64,000 nt of DNA. Origin: Paludibacteraceae bacterium. GTDB lineage: Bacteria > Bacteroidota > Bacteroidia > Bacteroidales > Paludibacteraceae. The stretch is from the NCBI GenBank assembly GCA_017550335.1, contig JAFZPM010000043.1, positions 1-64,000 on the forward strand, written 5' to 3'. The number at the start of each line of letters is the position of its first letter. Position 1 is the stretch's first letter. This document shows positions 9,365 through 18,491 of the stretch, one piece after another. Under the pieces are notes generated by a model. The model did not search any database and was not told where the DNA came from. It saw only the letters and a list, made by a program, of their open reading frames with translations. A program made the translations under genes and the position numbers.

Positions 9365-10312
9365 ATGGGAAAAAAAAGAAACAACAATTATCAAATGAAT
9401 GATCCCCACCAGAATAGGGAGAACATCAGGATGCAAAACATTAATTTCCGTATGCCAAAGGTCAGTTTTTCCTTTATCAAAGGAAGCAAACTGTCTCTGC
9501 CGGGCATCCTTATGGTGATGGCATTGCTTATCTTGCCTAATAGTTGCACGACCATCGATTCCGGATCTGTGGGTCTGAAGTTCTACAAGTGGTCCAGTGA
9601 CTCCGATAAACGCGGAGGTGTGATAGGTACTTGTAAAGGTTGGGTATGGTACAATCCTATCACGCAGAGTGTGTTCGAGTATCCGATATACGTGCAACGT
9701 AAGACATACGAACCGTTTTCTGTGAACGCCAAGGACGCGAGTACGTTCACCATGGACCCGACCATCGCCTACAGATTGGATGGCGGCAGGGCAGAGCAGG
9801 TGTTCATCAAGTACAGGAAATCGCTTGCCGACATCGAGGATGGTTATATCCGCACTTGTATATATGAGGCATACCGTACTTGTGCCAACCGTTACACTTC
9901 AGACTCTCTCATGGCGAACAGGGGAGGTTTCGAGATGGAGGTGCGCGAGAAGCTTGAGAAGTCCCTTTCCAGCGAGGGTTTCGTAGTGGAGGAGTTCACC
10001 TCGCAGATCACCCCTCCGACCTCGTTGGCTGAGGCGATCAACGCCAAGAACGAGGCGGTGCAGAACGCATTGAAGGCGGAGAACAAGGTGAAGGAAGCTG
10101 AGGCGAATGCCAAGATCGAGATCGCCAAGGCACAAGGTGAGGCGAATGCGTTGAAGATCAAGGGAGACGGTGAAGCTTACTACAACAGAGTGGTGGCTCT
10201 CTCCCTCAACGAGTTGCTGGTGCGCCAATGTGCCATCGAGAAGTGGGACGGCAAGTTGCCTACTTACATGGCGGGTGAAAAGGGTGCTGCCCCTATCATC
10301 GGACTGAAATAA
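9365..10312 (+). CDS. SPFH/Band 7 (prohibitin-like) membrane protein
   Basis: A 315-aa protein. After a variable ~45-residue N-terminus comes one hydrophobic segment (LSLPGILMVMALLILPNSC), which ends like a lipobox or serves as a membrane anchor. Residues about 60-215 form the SPFH domain. The C-terminal third is an Ala/Glu/Lys-rich coiled coil (ALKAENKVKEAEANAKIEIA) typical of prohibitin and stomatin oligomerisation. The start could be any of several Mets (also near 9431 or 9452). It is probably a membrane scaffold; its function in this organism is unknown. A strong terminator follows directly. Confidence 0.82.
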   Translation: MGKKRNNNYQMNDPHQNRENIRMQNINFRMPKVSFSFIKGSKLSLPGILMVMALLILPNSCTTIDSGSVGLKFYKWSSDSDKRGGVIGTCKGWVWYNPITQSVFEYPIYVQRKTYEPFSVNAKDASTFTMDPTIAYRLDGGRAEQVFIKYRKSLADIEDGYIRTCIYEAYRTCANRYTSDSLMANRGGFEMEVREKLEKSLSSEGFVVEEFTSQITPPTSLAEAINAKNEAVQNALKAENKVKEAEANAKIEIAKAQGEANALKIKGDGEAYYNRVVALSLNELLVRQCAIEKWDGKLPTYMAGEKGAAPIIGLK

Positions 10313-10318
10313 TTTAGG

Positions 10319-10358
10319 GGCTTATGATGTTCGTAGGAACATCATAAGCCTTTGTTTT
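10319..10358 (+). terminator. Rho-independent terminator after the SPFH gene
   Basis: A perfect 14-bp stem (GGCTTATGATGTTC at 10319-10332 with its complement at 10337-10350), a 4-nt loop, then TTTGTTTT. It separates the fatty-acid/SPFH run from prfB. Confidence 0.9.
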
Positions 10359-10377
10359 CACATATAACTTTACAATA

Positions 10378-11491
10378 ATGATTACAATAGACCAACTAAA
10401 GAGTGTGTTGGAACGCGAGGACGCGTTGAGGAGGTATCTTTGACATCGATGAGAAGATAGTTCAAATCGAGGAGGAGGAGTTGCGTACGCAGGCCCCTGG
10501 TTTCTGGGACGACCAGAAAGCAGCGGAGGCGCAGATGAAGAAAATCAAGGACATCAAGAAATGGGTGGACGGCTATAACGATGTGAAAGCCGCCGTCGAG
10601 GAGCTGAAGCTCTCGTTCGACTTCTACAAGGAGGAGGCCGTGACGGAAGAGGAGGTGGATGCCGCCTATGCCCATGCCATTGACCTGACGGAGAAGCTGG
10701 AGCTGCAGAACATGCTCCGTAAGGAGGAGGACAAGATGGGCGCCGTCCTGAAGATTGTGGCGGGCGCCGGAGGCACGGAGGCCCAAGACTGGGGCGACAT
10801 GCTTATGAGGATGTACCTCCGCTGGTGCGAGTCGAAAGGTTATAAGACGGAGATCGCCAACCTGCTCGAAGGAGATGAGGCGGGCATCAAGTCCGTCACC
10901 ATCAAGGTGGAGGGAGACTTCGCCTATGGTTATCTGAAGAGCGAGAACGGTGTGCACCGCTTGGTGCGCGTCTCCCCGTTTAATGCGCAAGGAAAACGTA
11001 TGACCTCGTTCACCTCCGTGTTCGTCGTTCCGTTGGTGGACGACTCCATCGAGATCTACGTCAATCCGGCGAACCTCTCATGGGACACCTTCCGCTCCAG
11101 CGGCGCGGGTGGTCAGAACGTGAATAAGGTCGAGTCCGGTGTGCGTCTGCACTATAAGTTCCACAACGTGCTGACCGACCAGGAGGATGAGATCGTGATC
11201 GAGAACACAGAGACCCGCGACCAGCCGAAGAACAAGGAGAACGCATTGCGTTTGCTACGTTCCCAATTGTATGAGATAGAGCTCGAGAAACGTCGGGCGG
11301 AGTCCGCTAAGATCGAGGCGGGCAAGAAGAAGATCGAGTGGGGCTCGCAGATCAGGAGCTACGTGTTCGACGACAGGAGGGTGAAGGACCATAGGACAGA
11401 CTACCAGACATCCAACGTGCAAGCGGTGATGGACGGAGATCTGGACGGCTTCATCAAAGCATATCTGATGGAATTCGGTGGAGGCGAGTAA
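10378..11491 (+). CDS. prfB: Peptide chain release factor 2, with programmed +1 frameshift
   Basis: Translation starts at ATG 10378 and runs 21 codons to CTT, then meets an in-frame TGA at 10441-10443. Skipping T10441 and reading GAC from 10442 restores a frame open to 11491, giving 370 aa. The site AGGAGGTATCTTTGAC at 10429-10444 has the internal Shine-Dalgarno-like AGGAGG, the slippery CTT and the TGAC context of the classic RF2 autoregulatory frameshift. RF2 identity is shown by the SPF tripeptide (HRLVRVSPFN), which recognises UGA/UAA stops, and by GAGGQNVNKVESGVRL with the GGQ hydrolysis motif. Low RF2 favours the shift, so the protein controls its own level (known for the family). Confidence 0.96.
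10429..10444 (+). promoter_or_regulatory. Programmed +1 ribosomal frameshift site of prfB
   Basis: AGGAGGTATCTTTGAC: an SD-like hexamer three nt before the CTT slippery codon, then the UGA stop in a poor-termination UGAC context. Confidence 0.95.
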
Positions 11492-11562
11492 ATCGTCTCC
11501 ACTCCTTTATTAACGAAGGAACGAAAAGGAATATAAGTCTAATTAATGAGGAGCTATATATC

Positions 11563-12168
11563 ATGAAAGCAAATCCTATCTTAGTTGTTATCGCAATGGT
11601 TTTTACAACATTGCTTACATCATGCGAAAAAGCAGTTATGCCTGGTCTTTCCGAGGATGAGATCTCTATGGAGGATCTTCTTGGAGGGTGGGGGAATCCC
11701 GAAATCCTCTGTTATATGGCACATTCAGCGGTGCCTGGCGCAGACCTTCTGAGGGAAAGACTGCAGGAGAATCTGGAGAGAAGAGCGGACCAATCCGCTT
11801 TGTATTTCACGAAGGATACCGCCTACTTTATTCAGAAAAGTGAGGAGGGCTACTATTTCGTTAGGGCGCGCAGTACCTATGAACTCAAGACTGATCCTAT
11901 GCGTCTGGAATTCGCGAACGATTATCTGATGTTCGATTCCTATGCGCCTAGGCTGTACGTCAAGAAGGATGAGGAGAGGATGTGCTTCTATCTCCTGAAG
12001 GAGGAGGCCATGGAGATGATCGAGAAGGATGGTTCGGTTAGCGCATTCATGGGGTTGATCCGTAGTAAGATTGACGATGCGCAGTTCGAGTTCTACTATA
12101 CTCGGAATAAGCTGAAGATATACGATGACATCGAGAAAGGTGATTATAGCCACTACGATTGGGATTGA
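11563..12168 (+). CDS. Hypothetical lipoprotein
   Basis: A 201-aa protein with a signal peptide and lipobox (MVFTTLLTSC, Cys21). The mature part is acidic and mixed alpha/beta with no motif I recognise. One stretch (DTAYFIQKSEEGYYFVRARSTYEL) suggests a small beta-sheet domain like those of Bacteroidetes lipocalin-like or META-like lipoproteins, but this is not firm. It is 71 nt after prfB and 42 nt before ddl. Confidence 0.65.
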   Translation: MKANPILVVIAMVFTTLLTSCEKAVMPGLSEDEISMEDLLGGWGNPEILCYMAHSAVPGADLLRERLQENLERRADQSALYFTKDTAYFIQKSEEGYYFVRARSTYELKTDPMRLEFANDYLMFDSYAPRLYVKKDEERMCFYLLKEEAMEMIEKDGSVSAFMGLIRSKIDDAQFEFYYTRNKLKIYDDIEKGDYSHYDWD

Positions 12169-12210
12169 GAGGAATAGAAAAGTAAATATTTTTCAAAATA
12201 GAGGAAACCA

Positions 12211-13191
12211 ATGAAGAAGAAAATAGCGATTGTGGCTGGAGGTGACCAGTCTGAATTGGAGGTCTCCCTTAGGAGTGCGGCAGGCCTGTATTCGTTTATC
12301 GATAAGGAGAAGTACGATCTATACATCGTCACCATTGTCGGTACTAACTGGGAGGTGGAATGTGATGGGAAGAAATATGCTATCGACAAGAATGACTTCT
12401 CATTTACTGATAATCAAGGAAATAAAATCCGTTTCGACTTCGCCTACATCACCATCCATGGCGTGCCGGGGGAAGATGGTAAGCTACAAGGCTACTTCGA
12501 CCTGCTTCGCATACCATACTCATGTTGTGGCGTGTTGGCGGCCGCCCTCACCTTCAATAAATTTTTCTGCAATAAGTTCCTGAACGAGTTCAACGTGCCA
12601 AGCGCCAAATCCATCCTCCTCAACAAGGGAGATAAGGTGGACGAGCAGGCGATCGAGGAGCAGTTGGGCATGCCTATCTTCGTGAAACCTAACGGGGGAG
12701 GGAGTAGCTACGGAACCTCCAAGGTGAAGAGCAAGGAGGGTATCCAGGCGGCGGTGAAGGCGGCCCTCGTCGAGAGCGACCAAGTCATCATCGAATCCTT
12801 CATGCAGGGTACGGAGATCACTTGCGGTATCTACAAGACGAAGGAGAAGACGGTTGTCTTCCCTATCACCGAGGTGGTCAGCAAGAACGAGTTCTTCGAC
12901 ACGGACGCCAAGTACAACGGGGCGGTGGAGGAGATCACGCCAGCCAGGCTCTCCAAGGTGGTGACGGACCGTGTGCAACGCCTCACCTCCATGATCTATG
13001 ACTATATCGGCGCGAAGGGAATCATCCGCGTCGATTACATCATCACCGAGGGGGATAAGATCAACCTTCTGGAGGTCAACACCACTCCTGGTATGACCGC
13101 CACCAGCTTCATCCCGCAGCAGGTTCGCGCAGCAGGACTGGACATCAAGGATGTGATGACCGATATCATCGAAAACGAACTGACAAAATAA
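12211..13191 (+). CDS. ddl: D-alanine--D-alanine ligase
   Basis: A 326-aa ATP-grasp enzyme that makes the D-Ala-D-Ala dipeptide of peptidoglycan. Visible: N-terminal IAIVAGGDQSELEVSLRSA, the ATP-grasp segment PIFVKPNGGGSSYGTSKV, and the C-terminal metal-binding RVDYIITEGDKINLLEVNTTPGMT. Start is the ATG after a purine-rich stretch. mrp follows 10 nt downstream. Confidence 0.96.
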   Translation: MKKKIAIVAGGDQSELEVSLRSAAGLYSFIDKEKYDLYIVTIVGTNWEVECDGKKYAIDKNDFSFTDNQGNKIRFDFAYITIHGVPGEDGKLQGYFDLLRIPYSCCGVLAAALTFNKFFCNKFLNEFNVPSAKSILLNKGDKVDEQAIEEQLGMPIFVKPNGGGSSYGTSKVKSKEGIQAAVKAALVESDQVIIESFMQGTEITCGIYKTKEKTVVFPITEVVSKNEFFDTDAKYNGAVEEITPARLSKVVTDRVQRLTSMIYDYIGAKGIIRVDYIITEGDKINLLEVNTTPGMTATSFIPQQVRAAGLDIKDVMTDIIENELTK

Positions 13192-13201
13192 GCTGAGCGA
13201 T

Positions 13202-14308
13202 ATGACCCTTTATCCGCAACTGATATTAGATGCGTTGAAGCATGTGCGCTACCCTGGCACGGGTGTGGATATCGTTTCCGCCGGCATGGTGGACGATAAC
13301 ATACGCATCGAGGGGAACAAGGTCTCCTTTTCCCTTTTGTTGGATAAACCCAACGATCCTTTCGCCAAGTCCCTGGTGAAGGCCTCCGAGCAGGCGATAC
13401 TCACCTACGTGGACAAGGAGGTCGAAATCGTGGGGAACATCGGCGTGAACTATAAGACGCAATTGCCTCCACAACCCGAGAAGTTGCTTCCTCAGGTGAA
13501 GAACATCATCGCGGTATCGTCCGGTAAGGGCGGCGTGGGAAAATCCACCGTCTCCTCCAACCTCGCCGTAGCCTTGGCGAACGAAGGTTACAAGGTCGGA
13601 TTATTGGATGCGGACATCTTCGGTCCGTCTGTCCCGAAAATGTTCGGAATGGAGGATGCGAGACCCTATATGGAAGCCGTGGAGGGAAGGGAGCTCATCC
13701 GTCCGGAGGAGAAATATGGTGTGAAGATGCTCTCCATCGGTTTCTTCGTCGACCCGAACAATGCGGTGCTTTGGCGAGGCGGCATGGCTAGCAATGCGCT
13801 GAAACAGCTCATCTCGGAAGCCAACTGGGGCGATTTGGACTTCTTTGTCGTGGACCTACCTCCAGGCACTAGCGACATCCACCTCACCATGGTGCAGTCT
13901 GTCGCGATCACAGGCGCGATCGTTGTCAGTACGCCTCAGGAGGTGGCTTTGGCGGATGCCCGCAAGGGAATCAGCATGTTCATGGGAGAGAAGGTGAATG
14001 TGCCTATCTTAGGACTTGTGGAGAATATGGCGTGGTTCACTCCAGCAGAGTTGCCGAACAACAAATATTATCTCTTCGGGAAGGAAGGCTGCAAACGCTT
14101 GGCGGAGGAGCTGAACATCCCGCTGTTGGGACAAATCCCTATCGTGCAGAGCATCTGCGAGGGGGGCGACAACGGAGAACCTGTCGCTTGCAACCCGGAC
14201 TCCATCACCGGACAAGCCTTCGCCGAGTTGGCGAAAAGGGTGGTGGAACAGGTGGAGATACGTAATTCCACATTGCCGGAGACGCAGGTGGTTAATGTGA
14301 AGCATTGA
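13202..14308 (+). CDS. Mrp/ApbC-type Fe-S cluster carrier ATPase
   Basis: A 368-aa protein. Residues 1-90 are a MIP18 (DUF59) domain. After it comes a deviant P-loop NTPase: AVSSGKGGVGKSTVSSNLA, then DADIFGPSVPKM and DLPPGTSDIHLTMVQ. Mrp/Nbp35 homologues bind and deliver Fe-S clusters. The family CxxC that holds the bridging cluster is not obvious here: the usual region reads NMAWFTPAELPNNKYYLFG, so the Cys pair appears to be replaced. Co-transcribed with ddl (10-nt gap). Confidence 0.9.
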   Translation: MTLYPQLILDALKHVRYPGTGVDIVSAGMVDDNIRIEGNKVSFSLLLDKPNDPFAKSLVKASEQAILTYVDKEVEIVGNIGVNYKTQLPPQPEKLLPQVKNIIAVSSGKGGVGKSTVSSNLAVALANEGYKVGLLDADIFGPSVPKMFGMEDARPYMEAVEGRELIRPEEKYGVKMLSIGFFVDPNNAVLWRGGMASNALKQLISEANWGDLDFFVVDLPPGTSDIHLTMVQSVAITGAIVVSTPQEVALADARKGISMFMGEKVNVPILGLVENMAWFTPAELPNNKYYLFGKEGCKRLAEELNIPLLGQIPIVQSICEGGDNGEPVACNPDSITGQAFAELAKRVVEQVEIRNSTLPETQVVNVKH

Positions 14309-14341
14309 TAGGCTAAACATCGCCTTGGATCATAAAAAGAC

Positions 14342-14375
14342 GGGTGTGTCAAATTTATTTTGATGCACCCTTTTT
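14342..14375 (+). terminator. Terminator after mrp
   Basis: GGGTGTGTCAAA and TTTGATGCACCC pair over 12 bp with two wobbles around a short AT loop, followed by TTTTT. Confidence 0.8.
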
Positions 14376-14463
14376 GTTTCCCTGAGGATTCAGATGAAGA
14401 CCCCTCGAATGATTCCGGGGAATTTGTTTATTTGCCTGATTTTCAAAAAAAGACCGCCTGCAA

Positions 14464-15117
14464 CTAATTTTCTTCCATAGGATTAAGCACCTTCTCTAAA
14501 CTGTCGATCTCTGGGAGATGACGGTTGAACTCCTCCTCATGGATAGGGTGGATGTAGTAGGGCGATGCGGTGTCGGATGCTTCCCACCCTTCCACAATTT
14601 CTAATTTAAAGGAAACGGCGGACAACTCTTTGTGGAACCTAACCGATTTCATGTCGTACCTGAAATAGTCCGAAGTTATTGTGGTGACATATCGTTCGAA
14701 AATACCATCTTTCTCATACAGCTTGAATAAATTAGGATCGATAGACATGATTATGCCCTGAGGAACTTTTCTGATAATGTAGTCGGAGTCATCGACTACC
14801 TTTTCACCTTTCACCTTCAACCAAAGCCCGAATACGATTAACATAACGATGGCAGCTGTGGTGCCGATTATACTGTATATGCGCAAATAGTATCGTAAAA
14901 AAGCGTTGGATTTCTCCTGACACACCAATTTCCTCCATGCCGTAGCGGAAAGGATGGAGCCCACAAACATGATCGCGTCTAGATTCCATCTGACATGGTC
15001 ATTCTTTTCTGAACAGAAAAAAATAGCCAGAAACGCACATAGAAATACAAAATGCAGGACTATGCTGTATTTCGCCTTGTTCACTTTCGTAATAATTGGT
15101 TGGTAGTTATTGTTCAT
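14464..15117 (-). CDS. Hypothetical membrane protein
   Basis: A 217-aa protein with three predicted membrane segments in its first 110 residues (IVLHFVFLCAFLAIFFC; AIMFVGSILSATAWR; IIGTTAAIVMLIVFGLWL) and a soluble C-terminal half of about 105 residues. No family is recognised. It lies downstream of the TM2-domain gene on the same strand, separated by about 100 nt that contain a stem-loop. Confidence 0.6.
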   Translation of the reverse strand: MNNNYQPIITKVNKAKYSIVLHFVFLCAFLAIFFCSEKNDHVRWNLDAIMFVGSILSATAWRKLVCQEKSNAFLRYYLRIYSIIGTTAAIVMLIVFGLWLKVKGEKVVDDSDYIIRKVPQGIIMSIDPNLFKLYEKDGIFERYVTTITSDYFRYDMKSVRFHKELSAVSFKLEIVEGWEASDTASPYYIHPIHEEEFNRHLPEIDSLEKVLNPMEEN

Positions 15118-15130
15118 TCACGTCTTATAC

Positions 15131-15168
15131 GGAAAGAGGGCATATCAATTTTGACACGCCCTCTTTCC
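15131..15168. other. Stem-loop between two small membrane-protein genes
   Basis: GGAAAGAGGGC at 15131-15141 pairs with GCCCTCTTTCC at 15158-15168. Neither side has a T-run, so it may be a processing or attenuation hairpin rather than a classical terminator. Confidence 0.5.
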
Positions 15169-15218
15169 TATTGGTGCAATCCACGAACCTGTCGAGAGAT
15201 TGTTCCTTCGTCCCTGGA

Positions 15219-15644
15219 TTATTCTCCGATCTTAGGGATTTGGTTGTCAAATTCCGCAGTGTTGTTTCCAGAGAAGGAATTGTTTGTTGTAGCGGAAGGA
15301 TTGACGCTTTTGATCAAATCGGAAATCATATCCAAGTTGAACTTTTTTGTCCTGCCCATTACGGTGAACCAGTCAACGATGGTCCAAATGCCAATGCCAC
15401 CGCATGTGATAAGCTTCAGGATGCCTTTTCCTGGTTGTTTCAGGAGGAATCTATCGACGCCGAAGTTACCTAAAAAGATGGAGATGATTAGGTATGTTAT
15501 TGGACTTTTTAGTTGTAATGCCGACAACTGATTAGACGCGTAGTCTGGTAAACTCTCTAATTTGGCGGCTATCATCTGTAATTCGTCGCTATCGAAGTTG
15601 TCCGCATTAGCCGCTAAGAATCGATCAATCAAACTCTTTTCCAT
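15219..15644 (-). CDS. TM2 domain-containing membrane protein
   Basis: A 141-aa protein. Residues about 53-105 form a TM2 domain: two membrane helices joined by GNFGVDRFLL, then GILKLITCGGIGIWTIVDWF. The N-terminal 45 residues are helical (FLAANADNFDSDELQMIAAKL) and the C-terminus is Asn/Ser-rich. TM2 proteins are widespread and poorly understood. The neighbouring gene at 14464 is also a small membrane protein. Confidence 0.8.
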   Translation of the reverse strand: MEKSLIDRFLAANADNFDSDELQMIAAKLESLPDYASNQLSALQLKSPITYLIISIFLGNFGVDRFLLKQPGKGILKLITCGGIGIWTIVDWFTVMGRTKKFNLDMISDLIKSVNPSATTNNSFSGNNTAEFDNQIPKIGE

Positions 15645-15886
15645 TGTTTATTAAATTAATTGTTAAATATATATCGTTAAATTTCAACTTATTATCTGAC
15701 ATACACCTATCATTGCCCGAGGGAACACATCCATATCCACAAAGACTATACGCACAACCCGTTATTTGTTCATCCTCAAAACAATACCCAAATATATATA
15801 TAATTCAACGGAAAGCAATTCTAAAAAGAAGAAAAAATAGAGCTTCTGGACAGAGAAAATTCGTTTGCCGCGCAAAACAGCCGTAT

Positions 15887-15926
15887 GTATTTACTATTTA
15901 ACTATTTACGATTTACTATTTTAGGG
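15887..15926. repeat. 40-bp direct repeat, copy 1
   Basis: First of two identical 40-bp AT-rich blocks beginning GTATTTACTATTTAACTATT and ending TTTTAGGG. Copy starts are 81 bp apart. It lies in the ~400-nt gap between the TM2 gene and the helicase gene, which holds no other feature I can support. Confidence 0.85.
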
Positions 15927-15967
15927 TATGGCGCGTGCGATTTTCTCTCTTCCTCTAAATGCCGCAA

Positions 15968-16007
15968 GTATTTACTATTTAACTATTTACGATTTACTAT
16001 TTTAGGG
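15968..16007. repeat. 40-bp direct repeat, copy 2
   Basis: Exact second copy of the block at 15887-15926, ending 39 nt before the helicase stop codon. Both copies are preceded by a GCCG-containing stretch. Confidence 0.85.
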
Positions 16008-16045
16008 CTACCGCAGCGGCACATAGATCTAAACTATTTTCGCCC

Positions 16046-17365
16046 CTACATGGCTTCCTCGAACAGGGTTTTCATCCCCTTGATCTTCTCTCCACGCACC
16101 TTTTGCAGGAGGGCTTGTATCTTTGTGCGGCGCACGGTGGCGAAGGAGAATTGTTCCTTCACCTCTATCCTACCTAAATCATCTTTCCCAAGTTCGCCCT
16201 TCTTCATGAGGAAGCCGGCGATGTCGCCTTTGCTGAGTTTGTCGCGCTTCCCTTTGCCGATGTAGACGGAGGCCCATTCGGAGGGTTGCGGCGCCTTGCA
16301 TACTTCCGGCAGTTCGAATGGGTTCAGTTCCTCCCCTTCGAGGAAATCCGGCAGGTGTTCCTCCCCGTGGAGGATGATGTAGGCGTTACCGTCCGCATAC
16401 ATCCTGGCAGTCCTTCCGTTACGGTGCGTGTAGGACTCCTTGTTGATGGGAAGGTGGTAGTGCACCACGTTCTGTATCTCGGGGATGTCCAAGCCTCTGG
16501 AGGCTAGGTCGGTGGAGACCAGCAAATAGGAGGTTCCGTTCCTGAATTGGAACAGAGACTTCTCCCGATCCACCTGCTCCATGCCGCCATGGAACATCTT
16601 ACAATCCAATTTATTCTTTTTCAGGAAATTAGCGATACGTTCCACCGATTCCCTGTAGTTGCAGAAGATCAGGGTAGGCTGATTGCCTATGGTGCAGACC
16701 AGCTTCAGAAGGGTCTCCAATTTGTCTTTGATAGGGGATTGCACCAGATGGACCTTTAGCGAACGGAGGGTCTCCGTGTTGTCTAGGAAATCGAGCACCA
16801 TCGGGTGGTGTATCTTCGTGAAGGGAGGAATCTCCTCCGACTTCGTGGCGGAGAGCATCATGCGTTTCTTCACGCCCGTCAGTTGGGAGATGACCGCCTC
16901 CATTTCGCCTTGGAAGCCTAGTTCGAGGGACTTGTCGAATTCATCCAGCACCAGGAATTTGATGGTTTCGGGGCTGAAGCTCTTTTGGTTGATATGGTCC
17001 AAGAGACGTCCCGGTGTGCCGACGACCAGTTCAGGATGGTTGGCTAGTGCGTTCTTCTCCACTTCGAAGGGATGTCCGCCGTAGCAGCACGTGATGTGGA
17101 AATCGCTCTTGAAGGAGCGGAAGACCTCCTCGATCTGAAGTGCCAATTCGCGCGACGGGGCGATGACCAAGGCTTGGGTCGTGTCGATCCCCTGTTTCAT
17201 CTGTTTCAGTAACGGAAGGAGGAAAGCCAGCGTCTTGCCCGAACCCGTAGGGGAGAGGAGCACGACGTCCCTGCCCGACTCATTGGCGCGGAGGGAGGCC
17301 TGTTGCATTTCGTTCAACTCATTGATACCGATTGTCTGTAGGGTGTTGGTGATGATGTCCGACAT
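16046..17365 (-). CDS. DEAD-box-family RNA helicase
   Basis: A 439-aa helicase. Motif I is SPTGSGKT, motif II is DEFD in place of DEAD, motif III is SAT, and motif VI is HRNGRTAR. The C-terminus after the helicase core (WASVYIGKGKRDKLSKGDIAGFLMKKGELGKDDLGRIEVKEQFSFATV) is a DbpA-type RNA-binding domain, so a role in 23S rRNA/ribosome assembly is plausible. Its start is 1 nt from the stop of the upstream glycosyltransferase gene, making it the distal gene of the rdgB run. Confidence 0.88.
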   Translation of the reverse strand: MSDIITNTLQTIGINELNEMQQASLRANESGRDVVLLSPTGSGKTLAFLLPLLKQMKQGIDTTQALVIAPSRELALQIEEVFRSFKSDFHITCCYGGHPFEVEKNALANHPELVVGTPGRLLDHINQKSFSPETIKFLVLDEFDKSLELGFQGEMEAVISQLTGVKKRMMLSATKSEEIPPFTKIHHPMVLDFLDNTETLRSLKVHLVQSPIKDKLETLLKLVCTIGNQPTLIFCNYRESVERIANFLKKNKLDCKMFHGGMEQVDREKSLFQFRNGTSYLLVSTDLASRGLDIPEIQNVVHYHLPINKESYTHRNGRTARMYADGNAYIILHGEEHLPDFLEGEELNPFELPEVCKAPQPSEWASVYIGKGKRDKLSKGDIAGFLMKKGELGKDDLGRIEVKEQFSFATVRRTKIQALLQKVRGEKIKGMKTLFEEAM

Positions 17366-17366
17366 A

Positions 17367-18491
17367 TCATGAAATTTTTTTATAGACTGACATTAGGTTT
17401 CGGGCGACCGCGTTGTCCGTGAATTTCTGGGCGTGTGCAAGGCCTGCGGCGACCATTCCATCACGTACCTCCTGGTGTTGGAGCACGTCGATGAGGGTCT
17501 CCGCCAGCTGGTCCGGGTTGTTGCAGTCGACGTATTTGGCGGCGTCTCCACCCGTTTCCCGGAAGCAACTACCCTCGCTGGTCACGACGGGCGTACCCAT
17601 GGTGAGGGACTCCAGGATCGGTATGCCAAACCCTTCGAATAGGGAAGGATAGACGAACACCGTAGCGAGGCGGTATAGCGCAGGCAAGGCGGTCGTAGGC
17701 ATCGCGTCCAGGAAGATCACCCTATTCTCGAGACCATACTCACGGATGAGTTCCTCCAGATGCTTTTTGTATTCGGAAGACCTTCCCACGATGACGAGCG
17801 GGAGGTCCAGTTGTGGGTGGCGCATCGCCTTGAGGATCAGTTCATGGTTCTTTCTCCGTTCGATGGCGCAGATGATCAGCATGAACTCGTTGGGGAGCGC
17901 ATATTTTTGTCGGACCGCCTCAAGCTCCGATTCTTCCACGGGTTGATGGAACACAGGGTTACAGCCTTGGTAGACCACGTCGATCCGTGACTCCTCCTCA
18001 TGCAGGAGCTCCATCAGATCGCGCTTCGTCTCTTCGCTGATGGCGATGACCCTATCCGCTGTTTTACAACCATGGATATATTTTTTCCGGAAAGAGTATC
18101 GGTCGAAGAGGGGGAACAGTTCCGGGTTCTTCAGGAAGATCAGGTCATGCATGGTGACGACCGTCCTCGTGCGTGTCTTTTCTATTCCGTAAGGCAGTTC
18201 GTGGCTTAGTCCGTGGTAGATGTCCAGGTCCAAGCGTTCGATATCCTTGCAGATTCCCCGGGTTCGCCAGAGGGAAGAAAAGAGGCTTTTCGCATGGATT
18301 CCCTGGGGCAGGACCGTTGAGGTGCATTGTTCGTTGAAGTTCCAGCGGATGGATTCGTTGATTTTCGGGGTAAAAAGGGTGTAATCGTTCTCCGGGAACT
18401 GTTCGGTCAGGAGCCGGATGGTGTCACGGCTATAGTTGCCCAATCCTCGGGAGTTGCAGAAAGCCCGTTTAGCGTCGAAACCTATTTTCAT
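17367..18491 (-). CDS. Glycosyltransferase family 4 (GT-B)
   Basis: A 374-aa glycosyltransferase. The N-terminal half has DAKRAFCNSRGLGNYSRDTI. The C-terminal GT-B half has VIVGRSSEYKKHLEELI, PSLFEGFGIPILESLTMGTPVVTS (donor-binding EX7E-type segment) and GGDAAKYVD. It probably transfers a sugar to a cell-surface glycan; donor and acceptor are unknown. The ATG overlaps the tsaE stop by 4 nt (ATGA), indicating translational coupling. Confidence 0.88.
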   Translation of the reverse strand: MKIGFDAKRAFCNSRGLGNYSRDTIRLLTEQFPENDYTLFTPKINESIRWNFNEQCTSTVLPQGIHAKSLFSSLWRTRGICKDIERLDLDIYHGLSHELPYGIEKTRTRTVVTMHDLIFLKNPELFPLFDRYSFRKKYIHGCKTADRVIAISEETKRDLMELLHEEESRIDVVYQGCNPVFHQPVEESELEAVRQKYALPNEFMLIICAIERRKNHELILKAMRHPQLDLPLVIVGRSSEYKKHLEELIREYGLENRVIFLDAMPTTALPALYRLATVFVYPSLFEGFGIPILESLTMGTPVVTSEGSCFRETGGDAAKYVDCNNPDQLAETLIDVLQHQEVRDGMVAAGLAHAQKFTDNAVARNLMSVYKKIS

